Positions 34,461 through 42,863 of a stretch of DNA of 64,000 nt are shown piece by piece (within the stretch, counting starts at the first letter, position 1; every line of letters starts with the position of its first letter). The notes under the pieces are model-generated. The model was given only the letters and a program-made list of their open reading frames with translations, ran no database searches and was not told where the DNA came from. The stretch is from CAZDAM01 sp964503595 (lineage in GTDB: Bacteria > Muiribacteriota > UBA6191), in contig CAZDAM010000001.1 in NCBI GenBank assembly GCA_964503595.1, positions 14,653-78,652 of the forward strand, given 5' to 3'. A program made the translations under genes and the position numbers.

Positions 34461-35690
34461 ATGAGTATCTTCGATCAGACTCTCTACTACTTTAACAGGG
34501 CGGCAAACGCCATGCATCTGAGCGAGCCCATCAAGCTTATGCTGGCTCAACCATGGCGGACAGTGAGCGTGAAAATCCCGGTCGAAATGGAAGACGGTTC
34601 CATGAAGGTCTTCACCGGATTCCGGGTTCAGCACAACAAGGGTCGGGGGCCCTGCAAGGGCGGGCTACGTTTTCACCCGACTCTGGATATTGAACATTCC
34701 AATTCTCTTGCTTCTCTGATGACCTGGAAGACAGCCCTGATTGATATTCCGTTCGGGGGTGCCAAGGGAGGCATCAACTGCGATCCCCGTCAGATGACGG
34801 AAAAGGAACTGGAAGCTGTCACCCGGAAATTCGTTTCTGCCATGCATGAGGCGATTGGACCTTACAAGGATATTCCGGCTCCGGATGTCAACACAACGGC
34901 TCAGGTCATGGCCTGGATCATGGATGAGTATTCCAAGATCAACGGTTACAGTCCGGCGGTTGTGACCGGTAAGCCGATTGAGCTTCAGGGCTCTCAGGGC
35001 CGTACGGCGGCGACGGGCCAGGGAGTGGTTTATATCATTGAAAATCTGCTTGAGGAATTGCAGCAGGAGATTTCTCAGTGTACGTTCGTCATTCAGGGTT
35101 TTGGCAATGTGGGTTCCTATGCGGCTCTGATTCTCCATCGTCTGGGTGGCAAGGTGCTGGCGGTATCGGATTACACTGGCGGGATTTACTCTGAAGAGGG
35201 GCTTGATATTCCCCGTCTGTTTGAAATCTGTTCGGCTGGGGCTACTTTGGACAGCATTCCGGGATACCGCCATATCTCCAATGAAGAGCTTCTGTGTCTG
35301 CCCTGTGACCTTCTGGTGCCGGCAGCTCTTGGGGACTGCATTCACAAGGGGAATGCTGCGGACCTTCAGTGCAAATATCTGATTGAAGCCGCGAATTCTC
35401 CGGTGACCCCGGAGGCCGATGAAATTCTGACCAAGCGGGGTGTCATGGTAGTGCCGGATATTCTTGCCAATGCCGGGGGTGTCTGTGTGAGTTATTTTGA
35501 GTGGACCCAGAATATTCAGCAGTTTCAGTGGTCGGAAGAAGACGTGAATTCCCGTCTTCGAATCAAGATGCGCACCGCTTTTCAGACTGTGCGCAAAGTC
35601 AGTAAACAAAAAGATGTAGATATGCGGACAGCGGCCTTCATGATTGCTATTGGCCGGGTTGGCAAAGCGACAGCACTCAGTGGGATTTAA
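34461..35690 (+). CDS. Glutamate dehydrogenase (Glu/Leu/Phe/Val dehydrogenase family)
   Basis: The 410-residue enzyme interconverts glutamate and 2-oxoglutarate plus ammonium using NAD(P). Catalytic features are K66 in GPCKGGLRFHP, K90 in TWKTALIDIPFGGAKGG, K102 and D142 in PAPDVNT. The Rossmann motif GFGNVGS occupies 213-219, followed by VSDYTGGIY. The short hexameric form is indicated by size. The ATG at 34461 (MSIFDQTLYYF) matches the usual family start better than the ATG at 34446. With proline dehydrogenase in the same window it could feed proline carbon into 2-oxoglutarate, though the intermediate P5C dehydrogenase is not here. Confidence 0.95.
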   Translation: MSIFDQTLYYFNRAANAMHLSEPIKLMLAQPWRTVSVKIPVEMEDGSMKVFTGFRVQHNKGRGPCKGGLRFHPTLDIEHSNSLASLMTWKTALIDIPFGGAKGGINCDPRQMTEKELEAVTRKFVSAMHEAIGPYKDIPAPDVNTTAQVMAWIMDEYSKINGYSPAVVTGKPIELQGSQGRTAATGQGVVYIIENLLEELQQEISQCTFVIQGFGNVGSYAALILHRLGGKVLAVSDYTGGIYSEEGLDIPRLFEICSAGATLDSIPGYRHISNEELLCLPCDLLVPAALGDCIHKGNAADLQCKYLIEAANSPVTPEADEILTKRGVMVVPDILANAGGVCVSYFEWTQNIQQFQWSEEDVNSRLRIKMRTAFQTVRKVSKQKDVDMRTAAFMIAIGRVGKATALSGI

Positions 35691-35701
35691 GGGAGGCAGC
35701 C

Positions 35702-36220
35702 ATGTGTGAGACGCTGGAGTATCTGAAGGACCATTACAAGGAAAATCCACTTTTCCGCTTTTTCAATCAGGCCGAATTCGACTATTTTCTGTCTTTGACT
35801 GAAACCGTGGAATACGAGGCCGGACAGGTGATTTTTCATAAAGGGCAGGATGCCCGGGGTTTCTTTCTGGTCCTCAGGGGCCGGATTCGGGTGCAGCGGG
35901 AAAAAGAAGCCGAATCCCCCAAGGTTCTGGCCGATATAGAAGCTCCTACAGTTCTGGGTGAACTGGGTCTGATGGCGCGCCGTCAGCGCACAACGACGGC
36001 AGTCACTCTGGAACCGGTAACGGTACAGTTTTTCAATAAGGTTCGGTTTCAGGAGCTTCTGGAAAAAGAAGATCTGATGGCATTTAAATTGTCCCACAAT
36101 ATTGGTACGATTCTGAGTGAAAAGATGGAAGTCATGAATAAGGCTGTCATGGACATGAAGGCCAAGTTCAAGGAGTTTACAAACTTCAAGCATTCGCTGT
36201 TTTCGGACTGGAATTTCTGA
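35702..36220 (+). CDS. Stand-alone cyclic-nucleotide-binding domain protein
   Basis: This 172-residue protein has one cNMP-binding domain (residues ~18-130) with YEAGQVIFHKGQDARGFFLV and LRGRIRVQRE. The phosphate-cassette-like GELGLMARRQRTTTAVT follows. A helical C-terminal tail (SEKMEVMNKAVMDMKAKFKE) follows, with no HTH, so it is not a CRP-type regulator. It follows gdhA by 11 bases, with AGGGAGG before the ATG. It may sense a nucleotide and act by protein contact. Confidence 0.82.
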   Translation: MCETLEYLKDHYKENPLFRFFNQAEFDYFLSLTETVEYEAGQVIFHKGQDARGFFLVLRGRIRVQREKEAESPKVLADIEAPTVLGELGLMARRQRTTTAVTLEPVTVQFFNKVRFQELLEKEDLMAFKLSHNIGTILSEKMEVMNKAVMDMKAKFKEFTNFKHSLFSDWNF

Positions 36221-36227
36221 TTCTGGC

Positions 36228-37040
36228 ATGAAAAAAGTGTTCAAAAGACCTCTGGTATGGATTTTGCCGGGGGTCTTTTGCTGTCTTGGCTGGGCGAATC
36301 CGGAAGCTTCGGCTCCTTTATCGCCGGGGACTTCCACACCCCGGCTTACCAGCTTTCTGAAAGATTTCGTGAAGAAGTCCCTCAAGGAGCAGTCGGAATG
36401 GCTTGAGATGGGGCTTAACTCTGACAATGGGCAGATTTTTCTGTTTGTCCTGGAAGAGATTCTCAAGCGGGATCAGCTCGAATCCTTGCCATTACTGGAA
36501 AAAGCTCTGGTGCCGGGAACTTTGCCGGAAGAGAGACGGGAGCTTGTTTATTCCCATTACACTCGCCTCCGTTACCAGAATCTTCAGACGCAGGAGGAAA
36601 AAGCTCAATATCTTCTAAAACTTCTTTCCAGCCGTGATATCCTCAATCATCCGAATCTTCTGGCCTGGGGAGTTGGAGAGTTCGGCAATGTGGGTCAATC
36701 AGAGGGCCTGGACTTTTTTCACCGTTTTGATGATTTGACCTGGCTTCGGAGTGCCATTCGCAAGCTTCGCTTGAAACTTGCCCTTAATGCACGCCATGAA
36801 GATCCAGCGGAAGCCGGGATTCATGCTGCGCAGCACCCGGATCCGGAAATTCGTCGCTGGGCTCTGGGGCGTCTGATTGAAATGAACTCCCGTCTGGTGG
36901 CCCGCTTTCTATTGCGCTGGACCGAGCAGCATAATCTGGTCGGAGGTCGTTATGAGTTTGAGCGTTTTCAGAAGGCTCTTGAGGAACACCGTTCCCGTTT
37001 TCCAGCTCTATATGTGCCGGATCAGCTCGAGAAACAGTAG
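36228..37040 (+). CDS. Exported helical-repeat protein, unknown
   Basis: This 270-residue protein starts with a signal peptide (MKKVFKRPLVWILPGVFCCL, then GWANPEA) and continues as mostly helical sequence. HEAT-like pairs occur (DPAEAGIHAAQHPDPEIRRW, ALGRLIEMNSRLVARFLLRW). Not recognised as a named family. It starts 8 bases after the cNMP protein gene, so both are likely co-transcribed. Its last 19 bases overlap the end of the convergent TM2 gene. Confidence 0.6.
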   Translation: MKKVFKRPLVWILPGVFCCLGWANPEASAPLSPGTSTPRLTSFLKDFVKKSLKEQSEWLEMGLNSDNGQIFLFVLEEILKRDQLESLPLLEKALVPGTLPEERRELVYSHYTRLRYQNLQTQEEKAQYLLKLLSSRDILNHPNLLAWGVGEFGNVGQSEGLDFFHRFDDLTWLRSAIRKLRLKLALNARHEDPAEAGIHAAQHPDPEIRRWALGRLIEMNSRLVARFLLRWTEQHNLVGGRYEFERFQKALEEHRSRFPALYVPDQLEKQ

Positions 37041-37579
37041 GATTTCACCCCGTTCAGGCTGACCTCTTCACAAATTCCTTCCTGACTCATTTTACTCAGA
37101 ACCTGCTTGGCTTCTTCGAGCGAAATACCCTCGCGCATGACATCCTTCAGGGTGAGAATTCCCCCATCTGCTCTATCGGCCATTTCCAGAATTCGGGTTT
37201 CAAGGGGTTGATCGGCCATTTCCAGAGCTTCGGTTTCCTGCTGTTCCAAGGCCCGGATACTTCGGTTGATTCTTTCTACCTGCGGATAATTCATGACCAG
37301 ATCCCAGCATAGAATAATCCCCAGAAAGCTGAGATAGAACAGCTCGAAATTCATGACTCCTATCAGAAAAAAGGGGCTGATGGGAAAGAAGAGCAAAAGA
37401 CGGATATACGCCGCCTTTTTATTTCCCAGATAAAACTTATGCAATCCCAGCCAGAAGAAAAAGAGGTTCAAAAAAGCTGCAAGCATCAGGGAGCGGGGGC
37501 GGTGGCGAAAGGGTACTGCAGCCAGTTCCTCTGTACTCAGATGAACCTGGGAGTTGGGTGAAGCTGGAGCCGGTTTCAT
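37022..37579 (-). CDS. TM2-domain protein with C-terminal winged-helix-like domain (copy 2)
   Basis: This 185-residue protein has an N-terminal polar segment and two to three membrane helices. They contain the TM2 motif AAFLNLFFFWLGLHKFYLGN and a WDLVMN that replaces the usual WDLI. A cytosolic C-terminal ~60-residue domain reads LETRILEMADRADGGILTLK and DVMREGISLEEAKQVLSKMS, with the pattern of a small winged helix. The same domain ends the adjacent upstream gene, so the two are tandem paralogues. TM2 proteins are poorly understood. The start is near a good context at 37579. Confidence 0.72.
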   Translation of the reverse strand: MKPAPASPNSQVHLSTEELAAVPFRHRPRSLMLAAFLNLFFFWLGLHKFYLGNKKAAYIRLLLFFPISPFFLIGVMNFELFYLSFLGIILCWDLVMNYPQVERINRSIRALEQQETEALEMADQPLETRILEMADRADGGILTLKDVMREGISLEEAKQVLSKMSQEGICEEVSLNGVKSYCFSS

Positions 37580-37585
37580 GGATGC

Positions 37586-38164
37586 CTAGCTGAAGCAATA
37601 GATCTTGGTTCCATCCATAACAACTTCTTCACAGACTCCTTCGTGTGCCATGCACTCCAAAATGGTTTTGGCCTCAGCCATGGGGATGCCTTCGCGGATC
37701 AGATCCTTAAGAGAAATCTGGTGCATATCGGCTCGGTCGGCGATTTCCAAAACTCTGGCTTCAAGGGTTTTTGTGTCCGGACCTTTTTCATAGCGGCCGG
37801 AAGCTCTTTTCCGGGCGGCTTCTTCGGATTTGATGTATTCGTAGTCGGCTTCGATCACATCATCGTAATCGTCATTGCGTACGGGAAAGCCCGAGTTGAT
37901 TTCAATCTGAATTGAGCTTTCTCCTTTCCACTCCAGCATACGGTTGCAGTCTTCCACCTGTCTTGGGATAGTGACGAGATCATAAATCAGTCCGAGGCCA
38001 AAGAAGCCGCTGGTGAGAAGGTAGGCAATGCCCCAGAGAGGTTGGTTCATATAAAACTTGTGGAGGCCAAACGTGCCCAATGGTGGAATCAGTAGGAGAT
38101 ACGCTACAAGAGGGTCTTTTTTTCCAAGTGGCCTGTTTTTGCGCCTAAATTTCCTGCGTGCCAT
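37586..38164 (-). CDS. TM2-domain protein with C-terminal winged-helix-like domain (copy 1)
   Basis: This 192-residue protein has the order basic N-terminus, TM2 helices (LLIPPLGTFGLHKFYMNQPL and LLTSGFFGLGLIYDLVTI), an acidic linker, then the C-terminal domain LEARVLEIADRADMHQISLK with DLIREGIPMAEAKTILECMA and a CFS end. It is 6 bases upstream of its paralogue, so the pair forms an operon. The shared domain resembles a DNA- or protein-binding helical wing; no ligand can be named. Confidence 0.75.
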   Translation of the reverse strand: MARRKFRRKNRPLGKKDPLVAYLLLIPPLGTFGLHKFYMNQPLWGIAYLLTSGFFGLGLIYDLVTIPRQVEDCNRMLEWKGESSIQIEINSGFPVRNDDYDDVIEADYEYIKSEEAARKRASGRYEKGPDTKTLEARVLEIADRADMHQISLKDLIREGIPMAEAKTILECMAHEGVCEEVVMDGTKIYCFS

Positions 38165-38288
38165 AGGAATTCAGTATACCTGAGACCATCAAGGCAGGAA
38201 ACACTGAATTGAAGTTGTTGGTTCTGGTCTTTGCTTTCTCATTGAGGGTCAAAAAGGCGTTTTTTTGTGAAGTTTGCGACAAAAATTG

Positions 38289-38317
38289 TTTACAAATGTA
38301 CAATGTTGTAGGATAAA
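38289..38317 (+). promoter_or_regulatory. Possible promoter/operator in front of small ORF 38391-38576
   Basis: TTTACA (38289-38294) is 17 bases from GATAAA (38312-38317). Inside the spacer lies a TACAA-TG-TTGTA dyad (38299-38310), which could be an operator. The region is AT-richer than its surroundings and also precedes the minus-strand TM2 genes, so it may serve both directions. Confidence 0.4.
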
Positions 38318-38390
38318 GCTCATTGGGGCCAATCAGAGTGCCGATAAAAGGGATCGATATTCTGATTTCAATGAAAGGCGAGTGTGCCGT

Positions 38391-38576
38391 ATGCAAGAGC
38401 CCTCAAGCGCAAAATTTGAAATAGTTCACGATGTGTGGAAGGAATTCCTGGCTGATTTTGAGAACGGTCAGGTGATGTACGATCAGATTCTGATTATCAA
38501 TGATTCCATGTTCTTAAGAGGCCCTAACCTGGATCTGGTACACCAGTATCAGAGGCGGGAACAGCACATCAACTGA
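38391..38576 (+). CDS. Small acidic protein, unknown
   Basis: This 61-residue ORF (MQEPSSAKFEIVHDVWKEFL onward, ending RREQHIN) has amphipathic character and no membrane helix or motif that I recognise. It has a candidate promoter upstream and no obvious ribosome binding site. Its last 8 bases overlap the end of the convergent ubiB gene. The codon pattern is plausible but the protein is too short to be sure that it is real. Confidence 0.42.
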   Translation: MQEPSSAKFEIVHDVWKEFLADFENGQVMYDQILIINDSMFLRGPNLDLVHQYQRREQHIN

Positions 38577-40290
38577 ATCTTTGCGTGTCCGGGCTGGCTC
38601 TGTCTTCCTTAGGAGAGCGGTTCATGGTGAGGATAGTGCTGCTTAAAAAGGCGGCAAACAGAAAGGCACCGGCCCAGCCGGCAATCCCCATCCACCAGAT
38701 GATTCCGCCCTGTTGTGGACTGATCGCAATCAGGATCGAGCTTCCGATCAGGGCACTGGCGGCGACAAGGCCCAGAATTCCACGGTAAAGAACCTTTTCC
38801 AGTCGGTACATCTGGATTTCCTGGCTTTTATTGCGTCTGAAAGTTTCCAGTTGCAGGGTTTCCGTATTTTTGAGCACCCGGAAAAGAACCTGATGGGTTT
38901 CAGCCCCATAGTCCCAGGCCAGATGCATCCAGGTTTTGGTTCTTTTCTTCAGAGCCGGGGCTGAAAGGGATTCCTGGACGAGCTTCTGGAAGCGCGGCAG
39001 CAGGTAGTCCAGCAGACGGATTGGGGCATTGAGATTGCGGATAAGTTTCTCAAGGGTGATCAGAGCCTTGATCAGAATGGCAACATCTGCGGGCATTCGT
39101 AAGCGGTGAGCCAGAAGAAATTCATCCAGAGCTCCGAAAAATTCCTGAACCGAGATTTCGTCCAGAGGCTGGTTGCGATAGGTGGCGACCAGATCCTTGA
39201 GTTCAGCATGCATACTGGCTTCGGCTCTTGAGACGCTTCCGGTACAGATCCAGGCAACAGAGCGGGCCATGGAAGAAAAGTCTTCTTCTGCAGCAGCATA
39301 GAACATGCGGACGATATGAAACATCAGCTCTTCGTTCAGCTGTCCGGTCATCCCGAAGTCATAAAAAACTATGCGCCCGTCGGAACGGACTCTCAGATTG
39401 CCGGGATGTGGGTCTCCGTGAAAGCATCCGTGTTCAAATACCTGCTCAAAGAAGAGCTGAATCAGGCGTTTGGCCAGTTCTTCCTGATCCAGACCGGCGG
39501 CCTTGAGACTCTGGGGATCTGTCAGGCGCAGGCCATCGACATATTCCATGATCATGATGCTGTCAGAAGAATAGCGGGAGTAGACCTCCGGGATTTTGAC
39601 TTCTTCGGTAGGAAGCATGATGGAAAAACGGTACATCATGCGGGCTTCGCGGCGAAAATCGAGCTCCTTTAAAATACCTTTGATGAAGTTTTCCAGAATT
39701 CCTGACCAGTCGGCAGAGGAATGCGGCCCAAACTGTTCCTGCAGGAGTCCGGCAATGGTTGAGAGGATGTCCAGATCGGTCTGGATGACTTCCTGAACCC
39801 GGGGTTTGCGAATTTTGACAATGACCTGGGTATGATCCTTGAGAGTGGCTCTGTGGACCTGGCCGATGCTTGCCGTGGCAATCGGCTTTTCTTCCAGATT
39901 CAGAAAGACTTCACTTAAATCCGTGATATCGAGAGATTTGAGGAGGGTTGAGCGGATTTCGACAAAATCAATCGGGGTCGCCTGCTCCTGAAGTTTCTGG
40001 AGTTCCTCAATATAGGATTGGGGAAGAAGATCTTCACGGGTGGAAAGAATCTGGCCGAGCTTGATAAAGGTGGGGCCGAGTTCCTCCAGAGCAAGCCGGA
40101 GCCGGAAGGGACGGGATTCTACAGTCCAGTCCTTGCGGATCAGGCCGGCTTTCTTGCCGATGGAAATGGCCGTATCCTCCAGGCCGATGACTTCCAGAAG
40201 ATCCCCGAAGCCACGTCGGGTGAAAACGTAAGCGATTTCCTGAAATCGTTTGAGGTTGAGATAATGCTTGTGAATTTCCCAGAAATTCAA
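38569..40290 (-). CDS. ubiB: UbiB/ABC1/COQ8-type atypical kinase
   Basis: UbiB proteins are ATPase/kinase-like factors needed for ubiquinone synthesis and lipid handling at the inner membrane. This 573-residue protein has the family KxGQ motif (residues 77-80, in FIKLGQILSTREDLLP). It also has the Ala-rich nucleotide loop TASIGQVHRA, VIVKIRKPRV with the ATP lysine, HGDPHPGNL as catalytic loop and YDFGMTG as the metal motif. Two C-terminal membrane helices (GLVAASALIGSSILIAI and GIAGWAGAFLFAAFLSS) anchor it. The symbol is used in the family sense; other ADCK-type roles are possible. Confidence 0.88.
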   Translation of the reverse strand: MNFWEIHKHYLNLKRFQEIAYVFTRRGFGDLLEVIGLEDTAISIGKKAGLIRKDWTVESRPFRLRLALEELGPTFIKLGQILSTREDLLPQSYIEELQKLQEQATPIDFVEIRSTLLKSLDITDLSEVFLNLEEKPIATASIGQVHRATLKDHTQVIVKIRKPRVQEVIQTDLDILSTIAGLLQEQFGPHSSADWSGILENFIKGILKELDFRREARMMYRFSIMLPTEEVKIPEVYSRYSSDSIMIMEYVDGLRLTDPQSLKAAGLDQEELAKRLIQLFFEQVFEHGCFHGDPHPGNLRVRSDGRIVFYDFGMTGQLNEELMFHIVRMFYAAAEEDFSSMARSVAWICTGSVSRAEASMHAELKDLVATYRNQPLDEISVQEFFGALDEFLLAHRLRMPADVAILIKALITLEKLIRNLNAPIRLLDYLLPRFQKLVQESLSAPALKKRTKTWMHLAWDYGAETHQVLFRVLKNTETLQLETFRRNKSQEIQMYRLEKVLYRGILGLVAASALIGSSILIAISPQQGGIIWWMGIAGWAGAFLFAAFLSSTILTMNRSPKEDRASPDTQRFS

Positions 40291-40334
40291 ACCGGACGCT
40301 CCTTTGGGGCGTCTCAGTCTAGCATAGCAGGGCT

Positions 40335-40526
40335 TTAGGCGTAGAGATCCAGGTTCATGCCTTTACCGGAAGCCTGGGCTGCGTTCACTAGGGGACCTCC
40401 AGCAACCGGTTCCAGAACCTGAGCAGCCATTTCCTGGGCATCCAGCGAGGCTTTGAGAGCTTTCGTGGAAAGCTGCTGCATGGTTAAGAGAGCGCTTTGT
40501 ACTGAATTGGAATTGACCCCGTCCAT
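40335..40526 (-). CDS. Possible YjfB-like putative motility peptide
   Basis: This 63-residue ORF begins MDGVNSNSVQSALLTMQQLS and ends GKGMNLDLYA. The layout (Met-Asp start, amphipathic helix with Gln/Ala, Pro/Gly linker, then a short N/D-L-D/Y-(V/A) end) resembles the small YjfB-like putative motility proteins, which are usually about 60 residues. That is a guess from layout, since no other motility gene is nearby. It lies between ubiB and the DUF3900-like gene on the same strand. Confidence 0.42.
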   Translation of the reverse strand: MDGVNSNSVQSALLTMQQLSTKALKASLDAQEMAAQVLEPVAGGPLVNAAQASGKGMNLDLYA

Positions 40527-40583
40527 AATCCCTCCATTCAGATTATCGACAAATTTTCGTAAATACCGAAGGATTTCTGCAAA

Positions 40584-41705
40584 TTATTCGTCATCGTCGT
40601 CCAGAAGTTCTTCCCAGAGAGGTTCTTTTGTCATAATGGTGTTGATTTCGGGATCTGCGAGAGGGATATCTAGGCGGCGAATGACCTCATCCAGAGTTTC
40701 CAGTTTCAGGAATTCTACGGTCTGGTAGTGAGATTTGGTCTGAAACTGCTGTCCCCGGACAATCAGAACTTTTTCCAGTCCGTGGCGGGCAAAGAAATAG
40801 GAGCGGTTGAACTGGTCGGAATTGCCTTCAAATTTCAGGCCATCATCAATGGTTAGACGCAGTTTAAGGGGCCGGGTATTACGGTCCACAGCCCTCATCT
40901 GGGTTTTCAGGGCAAGCTGGGCAACCCGATCACTGTCCAGAAGATCGACTTCCTCCACAAAGCGGCCATCCCCGAAGACATCGCGCTTCTGCCGTCTTTC
41001 TTCCTCAGGTGCCGAGAAATACTTGGAGTAGGTCTCGGGATGAATCGATTCCAGTTCGGTTTCAAGTGATTCATCGGCAATTTCATCTGAATTCGAGGTT
41101 TCGCTGACATGCAGCAGTCGTTCAAAATATTCCGAACGGGAAGACTGGAAAATCCGGACCTGTTCAAACTGGAACCCAAGGCCGTCAAAATGCGGGTAAA
41201 GAAGGCATTTTTTCAGCTCCGGAAGAAGGATTTCGCTGGAGGACTTGAGTCCTTCCATGGGATCCATCAGGCCTGCAGAGCGGAAATCGGACTTGAGAAT
41301 CAGAATACAGGGGGAGAGGTGTTTGTTGACGGGCAGGTTGGCGTTTAAGACAAACAGAAGCCCGTCTCTTGCCTTGGGTGTGCGGGAATAGCGCTCAGCC
41401 ATAAGAGTGGCGTGAGAGTGAAAGGATGTTCGGGAGATGGCGTTTAAGAGCTCATCCATCAGGAGGCGATCTTCCCGGCCGGATTCATCGGTCTTGAAAT
41501 TCCAGGCCCGACAGGCACCTGCAGGAGAAAGAGATGCTTTTTTTCCTTGAGCCTGTCGCACCATATCTTCCAGAAATTCCTGAAGATAGAGCTCGCTCTC
41601 TTCTGCCAGCACCGACCAGCTCCCGACTTCTTCAACATCCCGCCTGCGTCCGTCCGAAGAAGCGACAACCTTAAACACGCTCAAATACGAAAGTTCCCAA
41701 TCCAT
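40584..41705 (-). CDS. DUF3900-like protein, unknown function
   Basis: This 373-residue soluble protein begins MDWELSYLSVFKVVASSDGR. Its overall plan matches what I recall of DUF3900: an N-terminal ELSYLSVF strand, a middle NANLPVNKHLSPCILILKSD block, and a C-terminal beta region (KLRLTIDDGLKFEGNSDQ). It ends in an acidic tail (ELLDDDDE). Best-known members are from Bacilli, and the closest comparison is nucleoid-associated proteins of the NdpA type. The assignment is tentative. It is divergent from the lipoprotein operon. Confidence 0.55.
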   Translation of the reverse strand: MDWELSYLSVFKVVASSDGRRRDVEEVGSWSVLAEESELYLQEFLEDMVRQAQGKKASLSPAGACRAWNFKTDESGREDRLLMDELLNAISRTSFHSHATLMAERYSRTPKARDGLLFVLNANLPVNKHLSPCILILKSDFRSAGLMDPMEGLKSSSEILLPELKKCLLYPHFDGLGFQFEQVRIFQSSRSEYFERLLHVSETSNSDEIADESLETELESIHPETYSKYFSAPEEERRQKRDVFGDGRFVEEVDLLDSDRVAQLALKTQMRAVDRNTRPLKLRLTIDDGLKFEGNSDQFNRSYFFARHGLEKVLIVRGQQFQTKSHYQTVEFLKLETLDEVIRRLDIPLADPEINTIMTKEPLWEELLDDDDE

Positions 41706-41766
41706 AAGGGATCAGATCACAGGATCTTGACGAAAATTGCAAGGTTCCTGATGAAGAACGGATCGG

Positions 41767-41796
41767 TTCGACAGTGTGAGAGACTTCTAGTAGAAT
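41767..41796 (+). promoter_or_regulatory. Predicted promoter of the lipoprotein-DUF350-protease-GT operon
   Basis: TTCGAC (41767-41772), 18-base spacer, TAGAAT (41791-41796). The -10 TAGAAT and 18-base spacing are the same as in the predicted nptA promoter (61572-61601). The start codon at 41817 would be about 14 bases from the expected transcription start. Confidence 0.5.
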
Positions 41797-41816
41797 ACGA
41801 AACCGGAGGTTGGAAC

Positions 41817-42863
41817 GTGCGCAAACTGACATTTTTATTGATATTTATTGCTGGATTTTTTCAGGCTGGATGCTTTTCGGACCGTTATTCTTCTTCCAAT
41901 GTTGGTGTGGGAGTGGCCTCCATGAGTGTTGGGGGGCTTGATCTCAAGGATCAGCTGGATGTCTCGATCCTCCCATCGGTTGTGGAAGAAGTCTACAAGG
42001 AAGGACTTCAGGCCAAACTCAAGGGTGAGGAGCTTCAGCGCCATGTCGTTCGTCGGCTGTCGGAGCGTATCCGCGAGATTTCCACCGTGGATCTGAATGA
42101 GGATCAGGTGACCGATCCGATTCTGATCGTTCCGGAAGGGGATGAGGAGTACATGACCTACTCGGTCAGAGTACCCAACCCGGAAGAAGTCAGAGCCCTG
42201 CCTTCCGGAAATGACGCCTCAGCCTGGGAGGATATCGCCCAGAACAAATCGGTGGAGCTGGTGGCTCTGACCGCCTTTCCCCGCACCACAGGCTCCTCGA
42301 TGGACAAGGTGGATATTGAGGCCAAGCCCTCCTCCTCCTTTTATACGGGCTCCCCAAGCTATCACCGCAGCTTTACCTCCGATCTGCTCCAGTATATGAT
42401 CATCCGGGATCTGTTCTTCCGCCCCTACTGGTATGGACCGGGCTATTATGGCTGGTATGGAGGCTATTATCGGCCTTATACAGTCGCCCATGTTTCCAGT
42501 ACCAGAACAGTGACAAAATATTCGAGCGGGACCTCAAGCTACAATAGCATGAAAACGAACTCGGGCAAGACGCCTCAGCGTTCGGCTTCAAGCCTGAATG
42601 CTTCAAAAAAATCCTTTTCCGTGGCCAAGAACACGGCAACAAAATCTTCTGGTGGCTTCGGGCGCAGCGGAACACCTTCCTCTTCTGCCCGTTCGGGGGG
42701 ATTTGGCCGCAGTTCCTCATCCTCATCCGGGGGTTTCGGAAGGGGTTCCTCCTCTTCCTCGCGCTATGGCGGATCAGGGGGCTTCTCCAGTAGTTCTTCT
42801 TCCTCGGGAAGGGGTTTCTTTTCCTCATCCTCATCCGGGGGTGGAATCCGGGGAGGCAAATAA
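41817..42863 (+). CDS. Lipoprotein with Tyr/Gly and Ser/Gly-rich tail
   Basis: This 348-residue protein starts at the GTG at 41817 behind CCGGAGG. The signal ends in FFQAGC with lipidated C19 (Gln at -3 is unusual). Residues ~35-185 form a folded part (GVGVASMSVGGLDLKDQLDV and SVRVPNPEEVRALPSGNDAS). Then follow an aromatic patch (YWYGPGYYGWYGGYYRPYT) and a low-complexity Ser/Gly/Phe tail ending GGIRGGK. In many bacteria, lipoproteins of this kind sit beside DUF350 genes in a four-gene envelope cluster. A DUF350 gene follows with a one-base stop/start overlap. Function is unknown. Confidence 0.7.
   Translation: MRKLTFLLIFIAGFFQAGCFSDRYSSSNVGVGVASMSVGGLDLKDQLDVSILPSVVEEVYKEGLQAKLKGEELQRHVVRRLSERIREISTVDLNEDQVTDPILIVPEGDEEYMTYSVRVPNPEEVRALPSGNDASAWEDIAQNKSVELVALTAFPRTTGSSMDKVDIEAKPSSSFYTGSPSYHRSFTSDLLQYMIIRDLFFRPYWYGPGYYGWYGGYYRPYTVAHVSSTRTVTKYSSGTSSYNSMKTNSGKTPQRSASSLNASKKSFSVAKNTATKSSGGFGRSGTPSSSARSGGFGRSSSSSSGGFGRGSSSSSRYGGSGGFSSSSSSSGRGFFSSSSSGGGIRGGK

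Noticed and set aside
34665..35750. Long minus-strand open frame (361 codons) opposite glutamate dehydrogenase
   Set aside because: It is entirely antisense to a gene with intact catalytic motifs. It has no family-like features, and long antisense frames are common at this codon usage.
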